Part shown: one piece after another, positions 33,946-42,722 of the stretch | Layout: each line of letters opens with the position of its first letter | Numbering within the stretch: the first letter of the stretch is position 1 | The notes under the pieces: generated by a model | The model's input: the letters and a program-made list of their open reading frames with translations, nothing else | What the model was told of the DNA's origin: nothing | Database searches by the model: none | DNA from: Janthinobacterium sp. SUN073 | Lineage (GTDB): Bacteria > Pseudomonadota > Gammaproteobacteria > Burkholderiales > Burkholderiaceae_D | Direction: 5' to 3' | Assembly: GCF_030397665.1 (NCBI RefSeq) | Contig: NZ_JAPUBT010000003.1 | Span: 186,001 to 250,000 of the forward strand | Length of the DNA stretch: 64,000 nucleotides | Translations under genes and position numbers: made by a program

Positions 33946-34707
33946 CTATTGCACCAATGGACTGGCTGTGCCTTCGACGCTGGCACCTTCCAGTTCGATG
34001 CCCGCGATGTCGGCGCGCCCCACCAGCAAGTGCAAGTACTGGTGCACGGCGCGCTGCCACGCGGCGCGCGACAGCCGGTCGGCGATCTGCGCCTGCACCG
34101 CCTCGTAGGCGATGGCCTGGCCTTCGACCCGGCGCAGCACTTGCACGATGTGGTAGCCGAAGCGCGTTTCCAGCAAGTGGCCGGCCAGCGCGCCCGCCTC
34201 CAGGCGGAACAGCAGCGCGTCAAATTCCGGCACGCTCTGGCCCGGCGACAGCTGGCCCAGGTTGCCGCCCAGCGCGCCCGACGGACAGTTCGAATACTGC
34301 GCCGCCAGTTCGGCGAACCGTTCCGGCGCCAGCTTCAACGCGTCGAGCACGGCTTGCGCCGTCGTGCGCAGCAGCTCCAGCGGCGCCTCGGGGGTCACCT
34401 GGAACAGGATGTGGCGCGCCTCGACCAGCGCGCCGCTGCGAAACAGCTGCGGGCGCTGCGCATAAAAGGTGCGGCAAGCCGCATCGTCGGCCGGCGGTAC
34501 GCGCACTTCCTGCTCGAACAGCGCTTCGACCAGGGCATCGTCGCTATCTGCTTGCAAGCCCAGGCGCTGAGCCTCGTCCAGCAGCAGGCGGCGCAGCACC
34601 AGTTCATGCACGGCCTGCTTCAGCGGATTGCCCGCCTGCTGGTGGTGCGGCAGTTCCTGCGCGATGTCGGCATCGTCGATATCGATGCCATTGACAGAAA
34701 TTCCCAT
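33946..34707 (-). CDS. Parvulin-type peptidylprolyl isomerase of the nar operon
   Basis: A 253-residue protein from the ATG at 34707, which has AAGGAG upstream; a longer frame runs into narI and is rejected. An N-terminal helical part (about 1-95) precedes a parvulin/rotamase domain (about 95-190) with ARHILFQV, SNCPSGALGGNLGQLSPGQSVPEFDALLF and TRFGYHIVQVL. There is no signal peptide, so it probably works in the cytoplasm as a folding helper for the nitrate reductase, in the manner of NifM. It follows narI by 25 bases. The exact client is inferred. Confidence 0.85.
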   Translation of the reverse strand: MGISVNGIDIDDADIAQELPHHQQAGNPLKQAVHELVLRRLLLDEAQRLGLQADSDDALVEALFEQEVRVPPADDAACRTFYAQRPQLFRSGALVEARHILFQVTPEAPLELLRTTAQAVLDALKLAPERFAELAAQYSNCPSGALGGNLGQLSPGQSVPEFDALLFRLEAGALAGHLLETRFGYHIVQVLRRVEGQAIAYEAVQAQIADRLSRAAWQRAVHQYLHLLVGRADIAGIELEGASVEGTASPLVQ

Positions 34708-34732
34708 GATGATTCTCCTTTCAATGACCGCC

Positions 34733-35419
34733 TTAGCGGCGGCGCACCAGTTGATAGGCGCGGCCCAAATAGGCAACTGCGCCAAAGCCGCTCCACACGT
34801 GCACCAGACGGGTGAACGGGAAGATGACGAACAGCGACATGCCCATGAACAGGTGCAGCTTGAACACCAGCGGCGCATCGACGATGAAGCTGGCGGCGTC
34901 GCTGCGGAAGGTGACGATGTGCTGCGCCCAGTTCATCAGCAAGACCATCATGTGGCCATCCATGTGCGAAGCCGAGACGAAGATCGACGACAAGCCCAGC
35001 AGCAAGGTCAGCAAAATCCACAGCATCACCAGCTTGTCGCCGGCCGTGGTGACGGCGCGCAGCCGGTCATTGGAAAAGCGGCGCACCAGCAGGATCAGCA
35101 GGCCCGCAAGGCACAGGCCGCCCATGATGCCGCCAGCGGCCATGGCGACGCCCTGTTTCAGGCTGTGCGTCACGCCCAGCGTATCCCACACCCAGACGGG
35201 CGTGAGCAAGCCGGCCGCATGGCCGAACAGCAAGCCGATGATGCCGATGTGGAACAGGATATTGCCCAGGCGCAGGCTGCCACGGTGCAGCAGCTGGCTG
35301 GAATCGGACTTCCACGTGTATTGCTCGCGGTCGAAACGGATCAGGCTGCCGAGGAAAAAAATCGCCAGCGCGATGTATGGATAAATGCCATACACAAATT
35401 GATGCAAGTAATTACTCAT
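34733..35419 (-). CDS. narI: Respiratory nitrate reductase gamma subunit NarI
   Basis: A 228-residue cytochrome b with five membrane segments, close to the E. coli length (225). H57 and H67 correspond to two of the four haem ligands; further histidines near the C-terminal half (for example in MNWAQHIVTF and RLVHVWSGF) fit the others. It takes electrons from quinol at the periplasmic side and passes them to NarH. It follows narJ by 34 bases with a normal ribosome binding site. Confidence 0.95.
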   Translation of the reverse strand: MSNYLHQFVYGIYPYIALAIFFLGSLIRFDREQYTWKSDSSQLLHRGSLRLGNILFHIGIIGLLFGHAAGLLTPVWVWDTLGVTHSLKQGVAMAAGGIMGGLCLAGLLILLVRRFSNDRLRAVTTAGDKLVMLWILLTLLLGLSSIFVSASHMDGHMMVLLMNWAQHIVTFRSDAASFIVDAPLVFKLHLFMGMSLFVIFPFTRLVHVWSGFGAVAYLGRAYQLVRRR

Positions 35420-35453
35420 GATGTACTCTCCTCATGCGGGCGCAGTGGGCCCA

Positions 35454-36110
35454 TTAAGCGGCGCGGCGCGGCTGCGGGTGAAAATGCACGGGATGGACGC
35501 CGCCCGGGGCTTGACGCAGCAAGGGCTCGACGCCATCCGCACCGGGTCCGAAGGTTTCCAGCGCCTCGTCCATATCGCGGATGGGCGGTTCGGCCAGCAT
35601 TTCGGCCGCCACGGGGCTCAGGCGTTCGAGCACCGTGAAGACGGGCGCATACGGACTGCCGTTGGCCGTCAGCTTGCGGCCGATATGCGCCAGCACGTGG
35701 ACGGCGTCGCCCAGCAACGGCGCCGATGCCGCCTCGTCGAGCTGTGCCAGGAATTCCAGGAACAGCGGCACGAAGTCGGGCAAATCGTCGCCCGTCATCT
35801 GCAAGCCATGGCGCTTGTATTCCTCCATCAGGTCGACCATGGCCTGGCCCCGGTCGCGCGATTCGCCGTGGATATGCTCGAACAGGTGCAGCGAGTGCGA
35901 CGGATTGCGGTCGAACGTGGCCACGTACTGCTGCTGCAGGTCGATCAGGCTGCTGCTTTCCAGGTGCGCCAGCAAGGGCCGCAACAGCGCGTGCTGTTCC
36001 GGCACGGCCGCCAGCGCGGCATCGACCTGCGGCAGATGCGCGATCAGCTCGGGCTCGGGATACAGCAACAGCCGCGAGAGGATTTGATACTGATTCATAG
36101 CGTGTGTCAT
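35454..36110 (-). CDS. narJ: Nitrate reductase molybdenum cofactor assembly chaperone NarJ
   Basis: A 218-residue TorD/NarJ-family chaperone. It is helical, with the family stretch LLLYPEPEL near the start and SLHLFEHIHGESRDRGQAMVDL in the middle. It binds apo-NarG, helps molybdenum cofactor insertion and holds back membrane attachment until the enzyme is complete. It lies 9 bases after narH and before narI, the standard narGHJI order. Confidence 0.93.
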   Translation of the reverse strand: MTHAMNQYQILSRLLLYPEPELIAHLPQVDAALAAVPEQHALLRPLLAHLESSSLIDLQQQYVATFDRNPSHSLHLFEHIHGESRDRGQAMVDLMEEYKRHGLQMTGDDLPDFVPLFLEFLAQLDEAASAPLLGDAVHVLAHIGRKLTANGSPYAPVFTVLERLSPVAAEMLAEPPIRDMDEALETFGPGADGVEPLLRQAPGGVHPVHFHPQPRRAA

Positions 36111-36119
36111 CTCAGCTCC

Positions 36120-37670
36120 TTAAGCGCCTGGCGCCGTTTTGCGCGACTTCGGCATCTGCATGAAGATGGCCGAACCGTGTTTTTTCTTGCCGAACAAGGT
36201 CGGTTCGCTGGTGCCGTCCGAACAGCCGTTGCCGAAGCTGAAGCCGCACGAACCCTTCTCGTTGAAGCTGTCCTCAGCCATTTCCTTGTGGCTGCTGGGG
36301 ATGACGAAGCGGTCTTCGTAATTGGCAATCGCCATGATGTGGTACATATCCTCCACCTGCGCCTTGGTCAAGCCCACTTGTTTCAGGACCGTGAGGTTCT
36401 CCACCTTCTCGACCGTTTTGCTGCGCATGTAGGCACGCATGGCCAGCATGCGGTCCAGCGCCGTGACGATGGGCGGCTGGTCGCCGGCCGTCAGCAAATT
36501 GGCCAGGTACTGCACGGGAATGCGCAGGCTTTGCGTGTCCGGCAGCATGCCGTTCACGCCCAGCTTGCCCGATTCGGCTGCCGCCTGGATCGGCGACAGT
36601 GGCGGCACGTACCACACCATCGGCAAGGTGCGGTATTCGGGATGCAGCGGGAACGCCACTTTCCACTCGACGGCCATCTTGTAGACGGGCGACTTGACGG
36701 CCGCTTCCAGCCACAGGTCAGGAATGCCCTGGCGGCGCGCCTCGGCGATGATGGCCGGGTCGTGCGGATCGAGGAACAGGTCGAGCTGCGCCTGGTACAG
36801 GTCCTGCTCTTGCGGCACGGAGGCCGCTGCCTCGATCTTGTCGGCGTCATACAGCAGCACGCCCAGGTAGCGGATGCGGCCCACGCACGTTTCCGAGCAC
36901 ACGGTAGGCTGGCCAGCCTCGATGCGGGGGAAGCAGAAGGTGCACTTCTCCGCCTTGCCGGACGACCAATTGTAGTAAATCTTCTTGTACGGGCAACCGG
37001 AGATGCACATGCGCCAGCCGCGGCACTTGTCCTGGTCGATCAGCACGATGCCGTCGTCTTCACGCTTGTACACGGAGCCAGATGGGCAAGACGCCACGCA
37101 CGTCGGATTGAGGCAATGCTCGCACAGGCGCGGCAGATACATCATGAAGGTGTTTTCGAAGGTGCCGTACATCTCCTTCTGCATGTTGTCGAACAGTTTA
37201 TCCTTGCTGCGCTGGGCAAATTCACCGCCCAGGTCATCTTCCCAGTTCGGACCCCACTCGATTTTTTCCATCTTTTTCCCCGTCAGCACGGAGATCGGAC
37301 GGGCCGTCGGCGGCGTCTGCGACAGCGGCGCGCTTTGCAGGTGCTCGTAGTCGTAGGTGAACGGCTCGTAGTACTCGTCGATGGCGGGCAGGTTCGGGTT
37401 GGCGAAGATATTGGCCAGGATTTTCAAACGGCTGCCCTGGCGCGGCTCGATCTTGCCCGCGTCCGTGCGGCGCCAGCCGCCATTCCACTTGTCCTGGTTT
37501 TCCCACTGCTTCGGATAGCCGATGCCCGGTTTGGTTTCCACGTTGTTGAACCATGCGTACTCGACGCCGTCGCGGCTGGTCCATACGTTCTTGCAGGTGA
37601 CGGAACAGGTGTGGCAGCCGATGCACTTGTCCAGGTTCAGCACCATGCCGATTTGCGCTCTGATTTTCAT
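36120..37670 (-). CDS. narH: Respiratory nitrate reductase beta subunit NarH
   Basis: A 516-residue iron-sulfur protein (E. coli: 512). I start at the ATG at 37670 (MKIRAQIGMVLNLDKC), where GAAGGAG precedes it; the site lies inside the last codons of narG. The first cluster motif is C16, C19, C22, C26. Two further cysteine groups (around CEHCLNPTCVASCPSG, and CRGWRMCISGCPYKKI with a tryptophan in place of one cysteine, as expected for the 3Fe-4S site) are visible. It wires electrons from NarI to NarG. Confidence 0.95.
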   Translation of the reverse strand: MKIRAQIGMVLNLDKCIGCHTCSVTCKNVWTSRDGVEYAWFNNVETKPGIGYPKQWENQDKWNGGWRRTDAGKIEPRQGSRLKILANIFANPNLPAIDEYYEPFTYDYEHLQSAPLSQTPPTARPISVLTGKKMEKIEWGPNWEDDLGGEFAQRSKDKLFDNMQKEMYGTFENTFMMYLPRLCEHCLNPTCVASCPSGSVYKREDDGIVLIDQDKCRGWRMCISGCPYKKIYYNWSSGKAEKCTFCFPRIEAGQPTVCSETCVGRIRYLGVLLYDADKIEAAASVPQEQDLYQAQLDLFLDPHDPAIIAEARRQGIPDLWLEAAVKSPVYKMAVEWKVAFPLHPEYRTLPMVWYVPPLSPIQAAAESGKLGVNGMLPDTQSLRIPVQYLANLLTAGDQPPIVTALDRMLAMRAYMRSKTVEKVENLTVLKQVGLTKAQVEDMYHIMAIANYEDRFVIPSSHKEMAEDSFNEKGSCGFSFGNGCSDGTSEPTLFGKKKHGSAIFMQMPKSRKTAPGA

Positions 37671-37671
37671 A

Positions 37672-40600
37672 CTATGCTCCTTCTTCCTGCAACGGGCCTT
37701 CGAGCCAGTCAACCTTGTTCATCTTGCGCACCAATACGAATTCATCGCGGTTGGAGCCCACCGTGCCGTAGTAATTGAAGCCGTACGCCAGCTGGGCGTA
37801 GCCGCCGATCATGTGCGTCGGCTTGGGCACGGCGCGCGTCACCGAGTTATGGATGCCGCCCCGCTTGCCCGTCATCTCCGCGCCAGGCACGTTGATGATC
37901 TTTTCCTGCGCGTGGTACATCATCGTCATGCCGGCCGGGATGCGCTGGCTGACGACGGCGCGCGCCGTCAGGCTGCCGTTCACGTTGAAGACTTCGATCC
38001 AGTCGTTGTCGACGATACCGGCCGTCTTCGCATCCGTTTCCGACAGCCACACGTGCGGTCCGCCGCGCGACAGGGTCAGCATGCGCAGGTTGTCCGAATA
38101 TGTGGAGTGGATGCCCCATTTCTGGTGCGGCGTCAAAAAGTTCAGCGCCAGTTCCTTGTTGCCGTTCGGTTTGGTGCCCAGCAGCGCTTCCGTTGTCTTG
38201 GTATTGATCGCCGGCTTGTACACGCACAGGCCTTCGCCGAAATCGCGCATCCACAGGTGATCCTGGTAAAACTGCTGGCGGCCCGTCAGCGTGCGCCATG
38301 GGATCATTTCATGCACGTTGGTATAACCGGCCGTGTAGCTGACTTCTTCGCTTTCCAGACCCGACCAGGTGGGCGAGGAAATGATCTTGCGCGGCTGCGC
38401 CTGCACATCGCGGAAGCGGATGCTGTCATGCTCGCGCGGCTTGGCCAGATGCGTGTGCTCGCGTCCCGTGATGGCCGACAGCGCGGCCCAGGCTTTCACG
38501 GCCACGTGGCCATTCGTTTCCGGCGCCAGCGTCAGGATCATCTCGGCCGCATCGATGGCCGTGTCGAGGCGCGGCTGGCCCTTCGACACGCCTTCATCGA
38601 GCACCGTGCGGTTGATGCCGCGCAGTACGTCGACTTCATGGCCCGTTTTCCAGGAAATGCCCTTGCCGCCGTTGCCGATGGTTTCCAGCAGCGGCCCGAT
38701 CGAGGTGAATTTCTTGTAGACGTCGCGGTAGTTGCGCTCGACCACCGTCATGTTCGGCATGGTCTTGCCTGGAATGGCGTCGCATTCGCCGGCGCGCCAG
38801 TCCTTGGGGTCGAAAGGCTGGCCCAGTTCACCAGGGGTGTCGTGCATCAGCGGCGTGAGGATGATGTCTTGCTGAGTGCCCAGCAGTTCGCCACCGATTT
38901 CCGAGAATTTCTCGGCCAGCCCTTTGTAGATTTCCCAGTCCGACTTCGATTGCCACAACGGCTGCACGGCTTCCGACAGCGGGTGGATGAACGGGTGCAT
39001 GTCCGAGGTGTTCAAGTCATCCTTTTCATACCAGGTGGCCGTCGGCAGCACCACGTCGCCATACAAACACGTGGTCGACATGCGGAAGTCCAGCACCACC
39101 AGCAGATCGAGCTTGCCTTCGGCGGCGGGACGCACTTTCACCTGTTTCGGCGTGATGCAATCATCTTCGTCGCTGAGCAAGCCATTCTGCGTGCCCAGCA
39201 GGTATTTCAGGAAGTACTCGTGGCCCTTGCCCGAGCTGCCCAGGATGTTCGAGCGCCAGACAAACATATTGCGCGGGAAGTTGGCCGGATTGTCCGGGTC
39301 GTCGCACGAAAACTGCAGCTGGCCCGCCTTGATCTGGTCGAGCGCATACGCGGCCGGTGCCTGCCCTGCCGCCTTGGCGGCCTTGGCCACTTCCAGCGGA
39401 TTGGTTTGCAACTGCGGCGCCGATGGCAGCCAGCCCATGCGTTCAGCCTTGGCGTTGTAATCGAGCAGGGTCAGGTCGCCCGTGCCGCCGGCCGCCGATG
39501 GCGAGGCGATGTCGCCCGTTTCCAGCTTTTCGTGGCGCCATTGGCTCGTATGGGCATAGAAGAACGAGGTGCCGTTCATCTGGCGCATCGGGCGTACCCA
39601 GTCCTGGGCGAAGGCCAAAGGCGTCCAGCCCGTTTGCGGACGCAGCTTTTCCTGACCCACGTAATGGGCCCAGCCGCCGCCCGACTGGCCGATACAGCCG
39701 CACATCATCAGCATATTGATGATGCCGCGATAGGTCATGTCCATGTGGTACCAGTGATTCAGGCCGGCGCCCACGATGACCATGCTCTTGCCGCGCGTCT
39801 GGTCCGCGTTTTGCGCGAACTGGCGCGCCACGGTGATCACGTCGGCGCGTTTCACGCCCGTGTGCTTTTCCTGCCAGGCGGGGGTGTACGGCACGTCGTC
39901 GTCATAGCTTTCCGCCACGTTTTCGCCGCCCAGGCCACGGTCGATACCGTAGTTGGCCAGGGTCAGGTCGAACACGGTGGTGACCAGGGCGGTGCTGCCG
40001 TCGGCCAGGCGGATGGTTTTCACCGGCACCTTGCGCAGCAGCATGTCGGACGCATCCTTGCCGCCGAAGTAGGCGAAACCCACTTCCGTGACGGCGTCGC
40101 TGTCGTTGATCATGGACAGCATCGGCACGATGGGCACGCCGCTGCCGCCGGCCTTCTGTTCCAGGTTCCACTTGCCCGACTCACCCCAGCGGAAGCCGAT
40201 CGAGCCGGCCGGCGCGGTAATCGCACCCGTGGTTTCGTCGATGACCAGGGTTTTCCATTCCGGGTTGTTGGTTTCGTCGAGGTTGTTGTCCAGATGCGAA
40301 GCGCGCAGGAAGTAATCGGGCACCAGGGTGCCGTTATGCTCCTTGAGCAGCACCAGCATGGGGAAGTCCGTGTACTGGCGCGCATACTCGCGGAAGTAGT
40401 CGGACTGGCCTTCCGAGTGGAATTCCTTGAGGATGACGTGGCCCATGGCCAGCGCCAGCGCTGCGTCCGTGCCCTGCTTCGGCGCCAGCCAGATGTCGCC
40501 GAACTTCACCATTTCGCCATAATCGGGCGAGATAGCCACGGTTTTCGTGCCCTTGTATCGCACTTCCGTGTAGAAGTGGGCGTCCGGCGTGCGCGTCATC

Positions 40601-41370
40601 GGCACGTTCGAGCCCCACACCATCAGATAGGTCGAGTTGTACCAGTCGGCCGATTCCGGCACGTCCGTCTGTTCGCCCCACACTTGCGGGCTGGCCGGCG
40701 GCAAGTCGCAGTACCAGTCATAAAAGCTCAGGGCCACGCCGCCGATCAGCGACAGGTAGCGCGTGCCGGAGGCATAGCTGACCATGGACATGGCGGGAAT
40801 CGGCGAGAAGCCGACGATGCGGTCCGGGCCGTATTTCTTGATCGTCAGCGCATTCGCGGCGGCGATGATTTCATTCGATTCGTCCCACGTGGCGCGCACG
40901 AAGCCGCCCAGGCCACGGATGGATTTGTACTGCTGCGAGCGCACGGGGTCCTGGCTGATCCAGTCCCAGGCGGTGACGGGGTCCATGGTCTTGCGCGCTT
41001 CGCGCCACATTTCCATCAGGCGGCCGCGCACCATCGGATACTTCACGCGCTGGGCCGAATACACATACCAGGAATAGCTGGCGCCGCGCGGGCAGCCGCG
41101 CGGCTCATGGTTGGGCAGGTCGGGCCGCGTGCGCGGGTAATCGGTTTGCTGGGTTTCCCAGGTGATCAGGCCATTCTTGACATACACCTTCCAGCTGCAA
41201 GAGCCGGTGCAGTTCACGCCATGCGTGGAGCGCACGATCTTGTCGTGCTGCCAGCGCTGACGGTAGGCGTTTTCCCAAGTGCGGTCTTCATCGACCACGG
41301 TGCCATGGCCGTTCGAGAACGGCTCGGCAGGCTTGCTAAAAAATTTAAGACGGTCCAGAAAGTGACTCAT
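37672..41370 (-). CDS. narG: Respiratory nitrate reductase alpha subunit NarG
   Basis: A 1232-residue molybdoenzyme (E. coli: 1247) carrying molybdenum bis-MGD and the FS0 cluster, with ligands H50, C54, C58 and C93 (STHGVNCTGSC ... RGCPRG). It reduces nitrate to nitrite on the cytoplasmic side of the membrane complex. The N-terminus has the vestigial Tat-like start of NarG (MSHFLDRLKFF) rather than a real export signal. It heads narGHJI; the stop is one base from the narH start, so the two are tightly coupled. A conserved motif shared with narK1 lies 105 bases upstream. Confidence 0.97.
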   Translation of the reverse strand: MSHFLDRLKFFSKPAEPFSNGHGTVVDEDRTWENAYRQRWQHDKIVRSTHGVNCTGSCSWKVYVKNGLITWETQQTDYPRTRPDLPNHEPRGCPRGASYSWYVYSAQRVKYPMVRGRLMEMWREARKTMDPVTAWDWISQDPVRSQQYKSIRGLGGFVRATWDESNEIIAAANALTIKKYGPDRIVGFSPIPAMSMVSYASGTRYLSLIGGVALSFYDWYCDLPPASPQVWGEQTDVPESADWYNSTYLMVWGSNVPMTRTPDAHFYTEVRYKGTKTVAISPDYGEMVKFGDIWLAPKQGTDAALALAMGHVILKEFHSEGQSDYFREYARQYTDFPMLVLLKEHNGTLVPDYFLRASHLDNNLDETNNPEWKTLVIDETTGAITAPAGSIGFRWGESGKWNLEQKAGGSGVPIVPMLSMINDSDAVTEVGFAYFGGKDASDMLLRKVPVKTIRLADGSTALVTTVFDLTLANYGIDRGLGGENVAESYDDDVPYTPAWQEKHTGVKRADVITVARQFAQNADQTRGKSMVIVGAGLNHWYHMDMTYRGIINMLMMCGCIGQSGGGWAHYVGQEKLRPQTGWTPLAFAQDWVRPMRQMNGTSFFYAHTSQWRHEKLETGDIASPSAAGGTGDLTLLDYNAKAERMGWLPSAPQLQTNPLEVAKAAKAAGQAPAAYALDQIKAGQLQFSCDDPDNPANFPRNMFVWRSNILGSSGKGHEYFLKYLLGTQNGLLSDEDDCITPKQVKVRPAAEGKLDLLVVLDFRMSTTCLYGDVVLPTATWYEKDDLNTSDMHPFIHPLSEAVQPLWQSKSDWEIYKGLAEKFSEIGGELLGTQQDIILTPLMHDTPGELGQPFDPKDWRAGECDAIPGKTMPNMTVVERNYRDVYKKFTSIGPLLETIGNGGKGISWKTGHEVDVLRGINRTVLDEGVSKGQPRLDTAIDAAEMILTLAPETNGHVAVKAWAALSAITGREHTHLAKPREHDSIRFRDVQAQPRKIISSPTWSGLESEEVSYTAGYTNVHEMIPWRTLTGRQQFYQDHLWMRDFGEGLCVYKPAINTKTTEALLGTKPNGNKELALNFLTPHQKWGIHSTYSDNLRMLTLSRGGPHVWLSETDAKTAGIVDNDWIEVFNVNGSLTARAVVSQRIPAGMTMMYHAQEKIINVPGAEMTGKRGGIHNSVTRAVPKPTHMIGGYAQLAYGFNYYGTVGSNRDEFVLVRKMNKVDWLEGPLQEEGA

Positions 41371-41613
41371 GCTACCTCCACATTGCGCCGCAAGAGCGGC
41401 GCCAGGTCATAAAAACGCTGCAAGCAGGATGGCTCAAGCGTCGATACAAACAGTCTATCGATGCGCCGTGTCCGGCGGTATTGGCAAGAAGTCGGTTTCC
41501 CGCACCAGGAATGCATAGATGCGTAGTCACCCGGATAGTCACTATTGCCTATGGGCGCCGCGACCGTGCTGCGGTATACCTGTCGTCATCGTTCAACACT
41601 GAGAAAGAGCACC
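41371..41613. other. Divergent region between narG and the small plus-strand gene
   Basis: This 243-base interval holds the narG promoter and the start signals of the plus-strand gene at 41614. I see no clean TTGAT-N4-ATCAA FNR site. What stands out is the GCGGTATTGGCAA motif at 41475-41487, repeated almost unchanged before narK1. Confidence 0.5.
41475..41487 (-). promoter_or_regulatory. Conserved motif upstream of narG (copy 1)
   Basis: Read on the minus strand it is TTGCCAATACCGC. It lies 105-117 bases upstream of the narG start. A copy that matches at 11 of 13 positions lies 114-126 bases upstream of narK1, and both are preceded by ACTT-type bases. Shared sequence and position suggest a common regulator of nitrate respiration. 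Confidence 0.45.
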
Positions 41614-41985
41614 ATGTCGATTACCGATTACGCCAGCTTGCTGCGCAGCGCCCGCGACCAGGAACAGCCGCAACGCCTGCTGTTCACCTTTACCCAGGCG
41701 CAAGCCCAGCCAGGCGGCCAGGGCAAGTCCCTCACACCCGTGATGTGCGCCGACAAGCTGCCCGATGAACTGGGCAGCTTCGAGACATTGATGGAGGAGT
41801 CGAAACAGATGCAGACGCACTGGGACGTGGTCTTCGTGGCGGGACTGGCGGGCCAGGACGGCCAGCCGCCCGCCGCGCAGGACTGCGAGGCGCCCCTGCG
41901 CGCCATGGTGACGGCCATCGAGCAAGGCCGCATCGACGGCCTGCTGGCATTTGACCGCAGCGGGGATTTGTTACGTTTTAGCTGA
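41614..41985 (+). CDS. Conserved hypothetical protein (123 aa), betaproteobacterial type
   Basis: A 123-residue cytoplasmic protein from the ATG at 41614 with an AAAGAG element upstream; an earlier in-frame ATG at 41545 is less likely. The sequence (QRLLFTFTQAQ, LTPVMCADKLPDEL, WDVVFVAGLAGQDGQPP) recalls a small family seen in Burkholderiales that databases sometimes label as a ribonucleotide reductase subunit, a name I think is not justified. No catalytic motif is visible. It is the only plus-strand gene inside the nitrate cluster and overlaps the end of the carbonic anhydrase gene by 15 bases tail to tail. Confidence 0.65.
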   Translation: MSITDYASLLRSARDQEQPQRLLFTFTQAQAQPGGQGKSLTPVMCADKLPDELGSFETLMEESKQMQTHWDVVFVAGLAGQDGQPPAAQDCEAPLRAMVTAIEQGRIDGLLAFDRSGDLLRFS

Positions 41986-42666
41986 GTCCGGCCAAGGGCG
42001 CTCATGCAAATGACGCGCCCTTTCGATCGGACACACGAGCGGCAAAAACTGCTGCTGGCGCGCCGAATACGCCATCAGCGCCCCGCTGTCGATGTCGAAA
42101 TACCATCCATGCAATTTCAACACCCCCTGTTCCACCCGGCGCTTCAGCCATGGGTAGGTCAGCAAGTTGTCCAGCGACTGCAGGATGCTGGCCAGCTCGC
42201 ACGCATGGTGCTGCTCTTCCGACGAGCGGTGCGCCAGCTCGCGCCGCACACGCTGCGCCACCGGTTCGGCGATGCGCATCCACTGTCCCACGAAGTCCGT
42301 TTCCTGCCCTTCCGCGCGCGGCTGCGGTTCCAGCAGCGCGCGAATGCCGCCGCAGCGCGCGTGGCCCAGCACGATGACCCTGGCCACTTCGAGCTTGCAG
42401 ACGGCAAACTCGATGGCCGAGCTGACGCCGGGCGGCGCGTCGGGCGTGCACGGCGGCACCAGGTTGGCGATATTGCGCACCACGAACATGTCACCCGGGT
42501 CGCTGCCCGTCAGCAGCATGGGGTCGACGCGCGAATCGCAGCAGCCGATCAGCAAGGTCGTGGGCCGCTGCCCGTCGCGCAGGCTGTCGTACAAGGTCTG
42601 CGGCTCGCTGAAGTACTGCTGCTGAAACAGGCTGAAGCCGTTGACGAATTTTTCCAGTTCTTCCAT
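41971..42666 (-). CDS. can: Beta-class carbonic anhydrase
   Basis: A 231-residue zinc enzyme. C42, H102 and C105 (CCDSR ... GHARCGG) are the expected zinc ligands, and D44-R46 form the conserved dyad. It interconverts CO2 and bicarbonate in the cytoplasm. It sits between narK2 and narG on the same strand, 56 bases after narK2 with a perfect hairpin in the gap, so it may be expressed separately. Why it lies in a nitrate cluster is unclear; supplying bicarbonate or buffering pH during anaerobic growth is possible. Confidence 0.93.
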   Translation of the reverse strand: MEELEKFVNGFSLFQQQYFSEPQTLYDSLRDGQRPTTLLIGCCDSRVDPMLLTGSDPGDMFVVRNIANLVPPCTPDAPPGVSSAIEFAVCKLEVARVIVLGHARCGGIRALLEPQPRAEGQETDFVGQWMRIAEPVAQRVRRELAHRSSEEQHHACELASILQSLDNLLTYPWLKRRVEQGVLKLHGWYFDIDSGALMAYSARQQQFLPLVCPIERARHLHERPWPDSAKT

Positions 42667-42688
42667 GACATACTCTCATTTCCTCAAC

Positions 42689-42713
42689 GTCTGGCAAGAA
42701 CGACTTGCCAGAC
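42689..42713 (-). terminator. Perfect hairpin between narK2 and carbonic anhydrase
   Basis: GTCTGGCAAG (42689-42698) and CTTGCCAGAC (42704-42713) form a perfect 10-base stem with a 5-base loop, 9 bases after the narK2 stop. On the minus strand the next bases are GTTGAGG, not T-rich, so this is a weak terminator or a 3' stabiliser. Confidence 0.5.
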
Positions 42714-42722
42714 ATTCCAACT

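Noticed and set aside
37522-41412. 1296-codon open frame on the plus strand across narG
   Set aside because: Shadow of narG: its translation is arginine/histidine/valine-rich and resembles no family, while narG has all expected cofactor ligands.
41371-41613. Classical FNR box (TTGAT-N4-ATCAA) before narG, narK1 or nnrS
   Set aside because: I looked on both strands and found no convincing match; reported instead the shared TTGCCRATACSGC motif.
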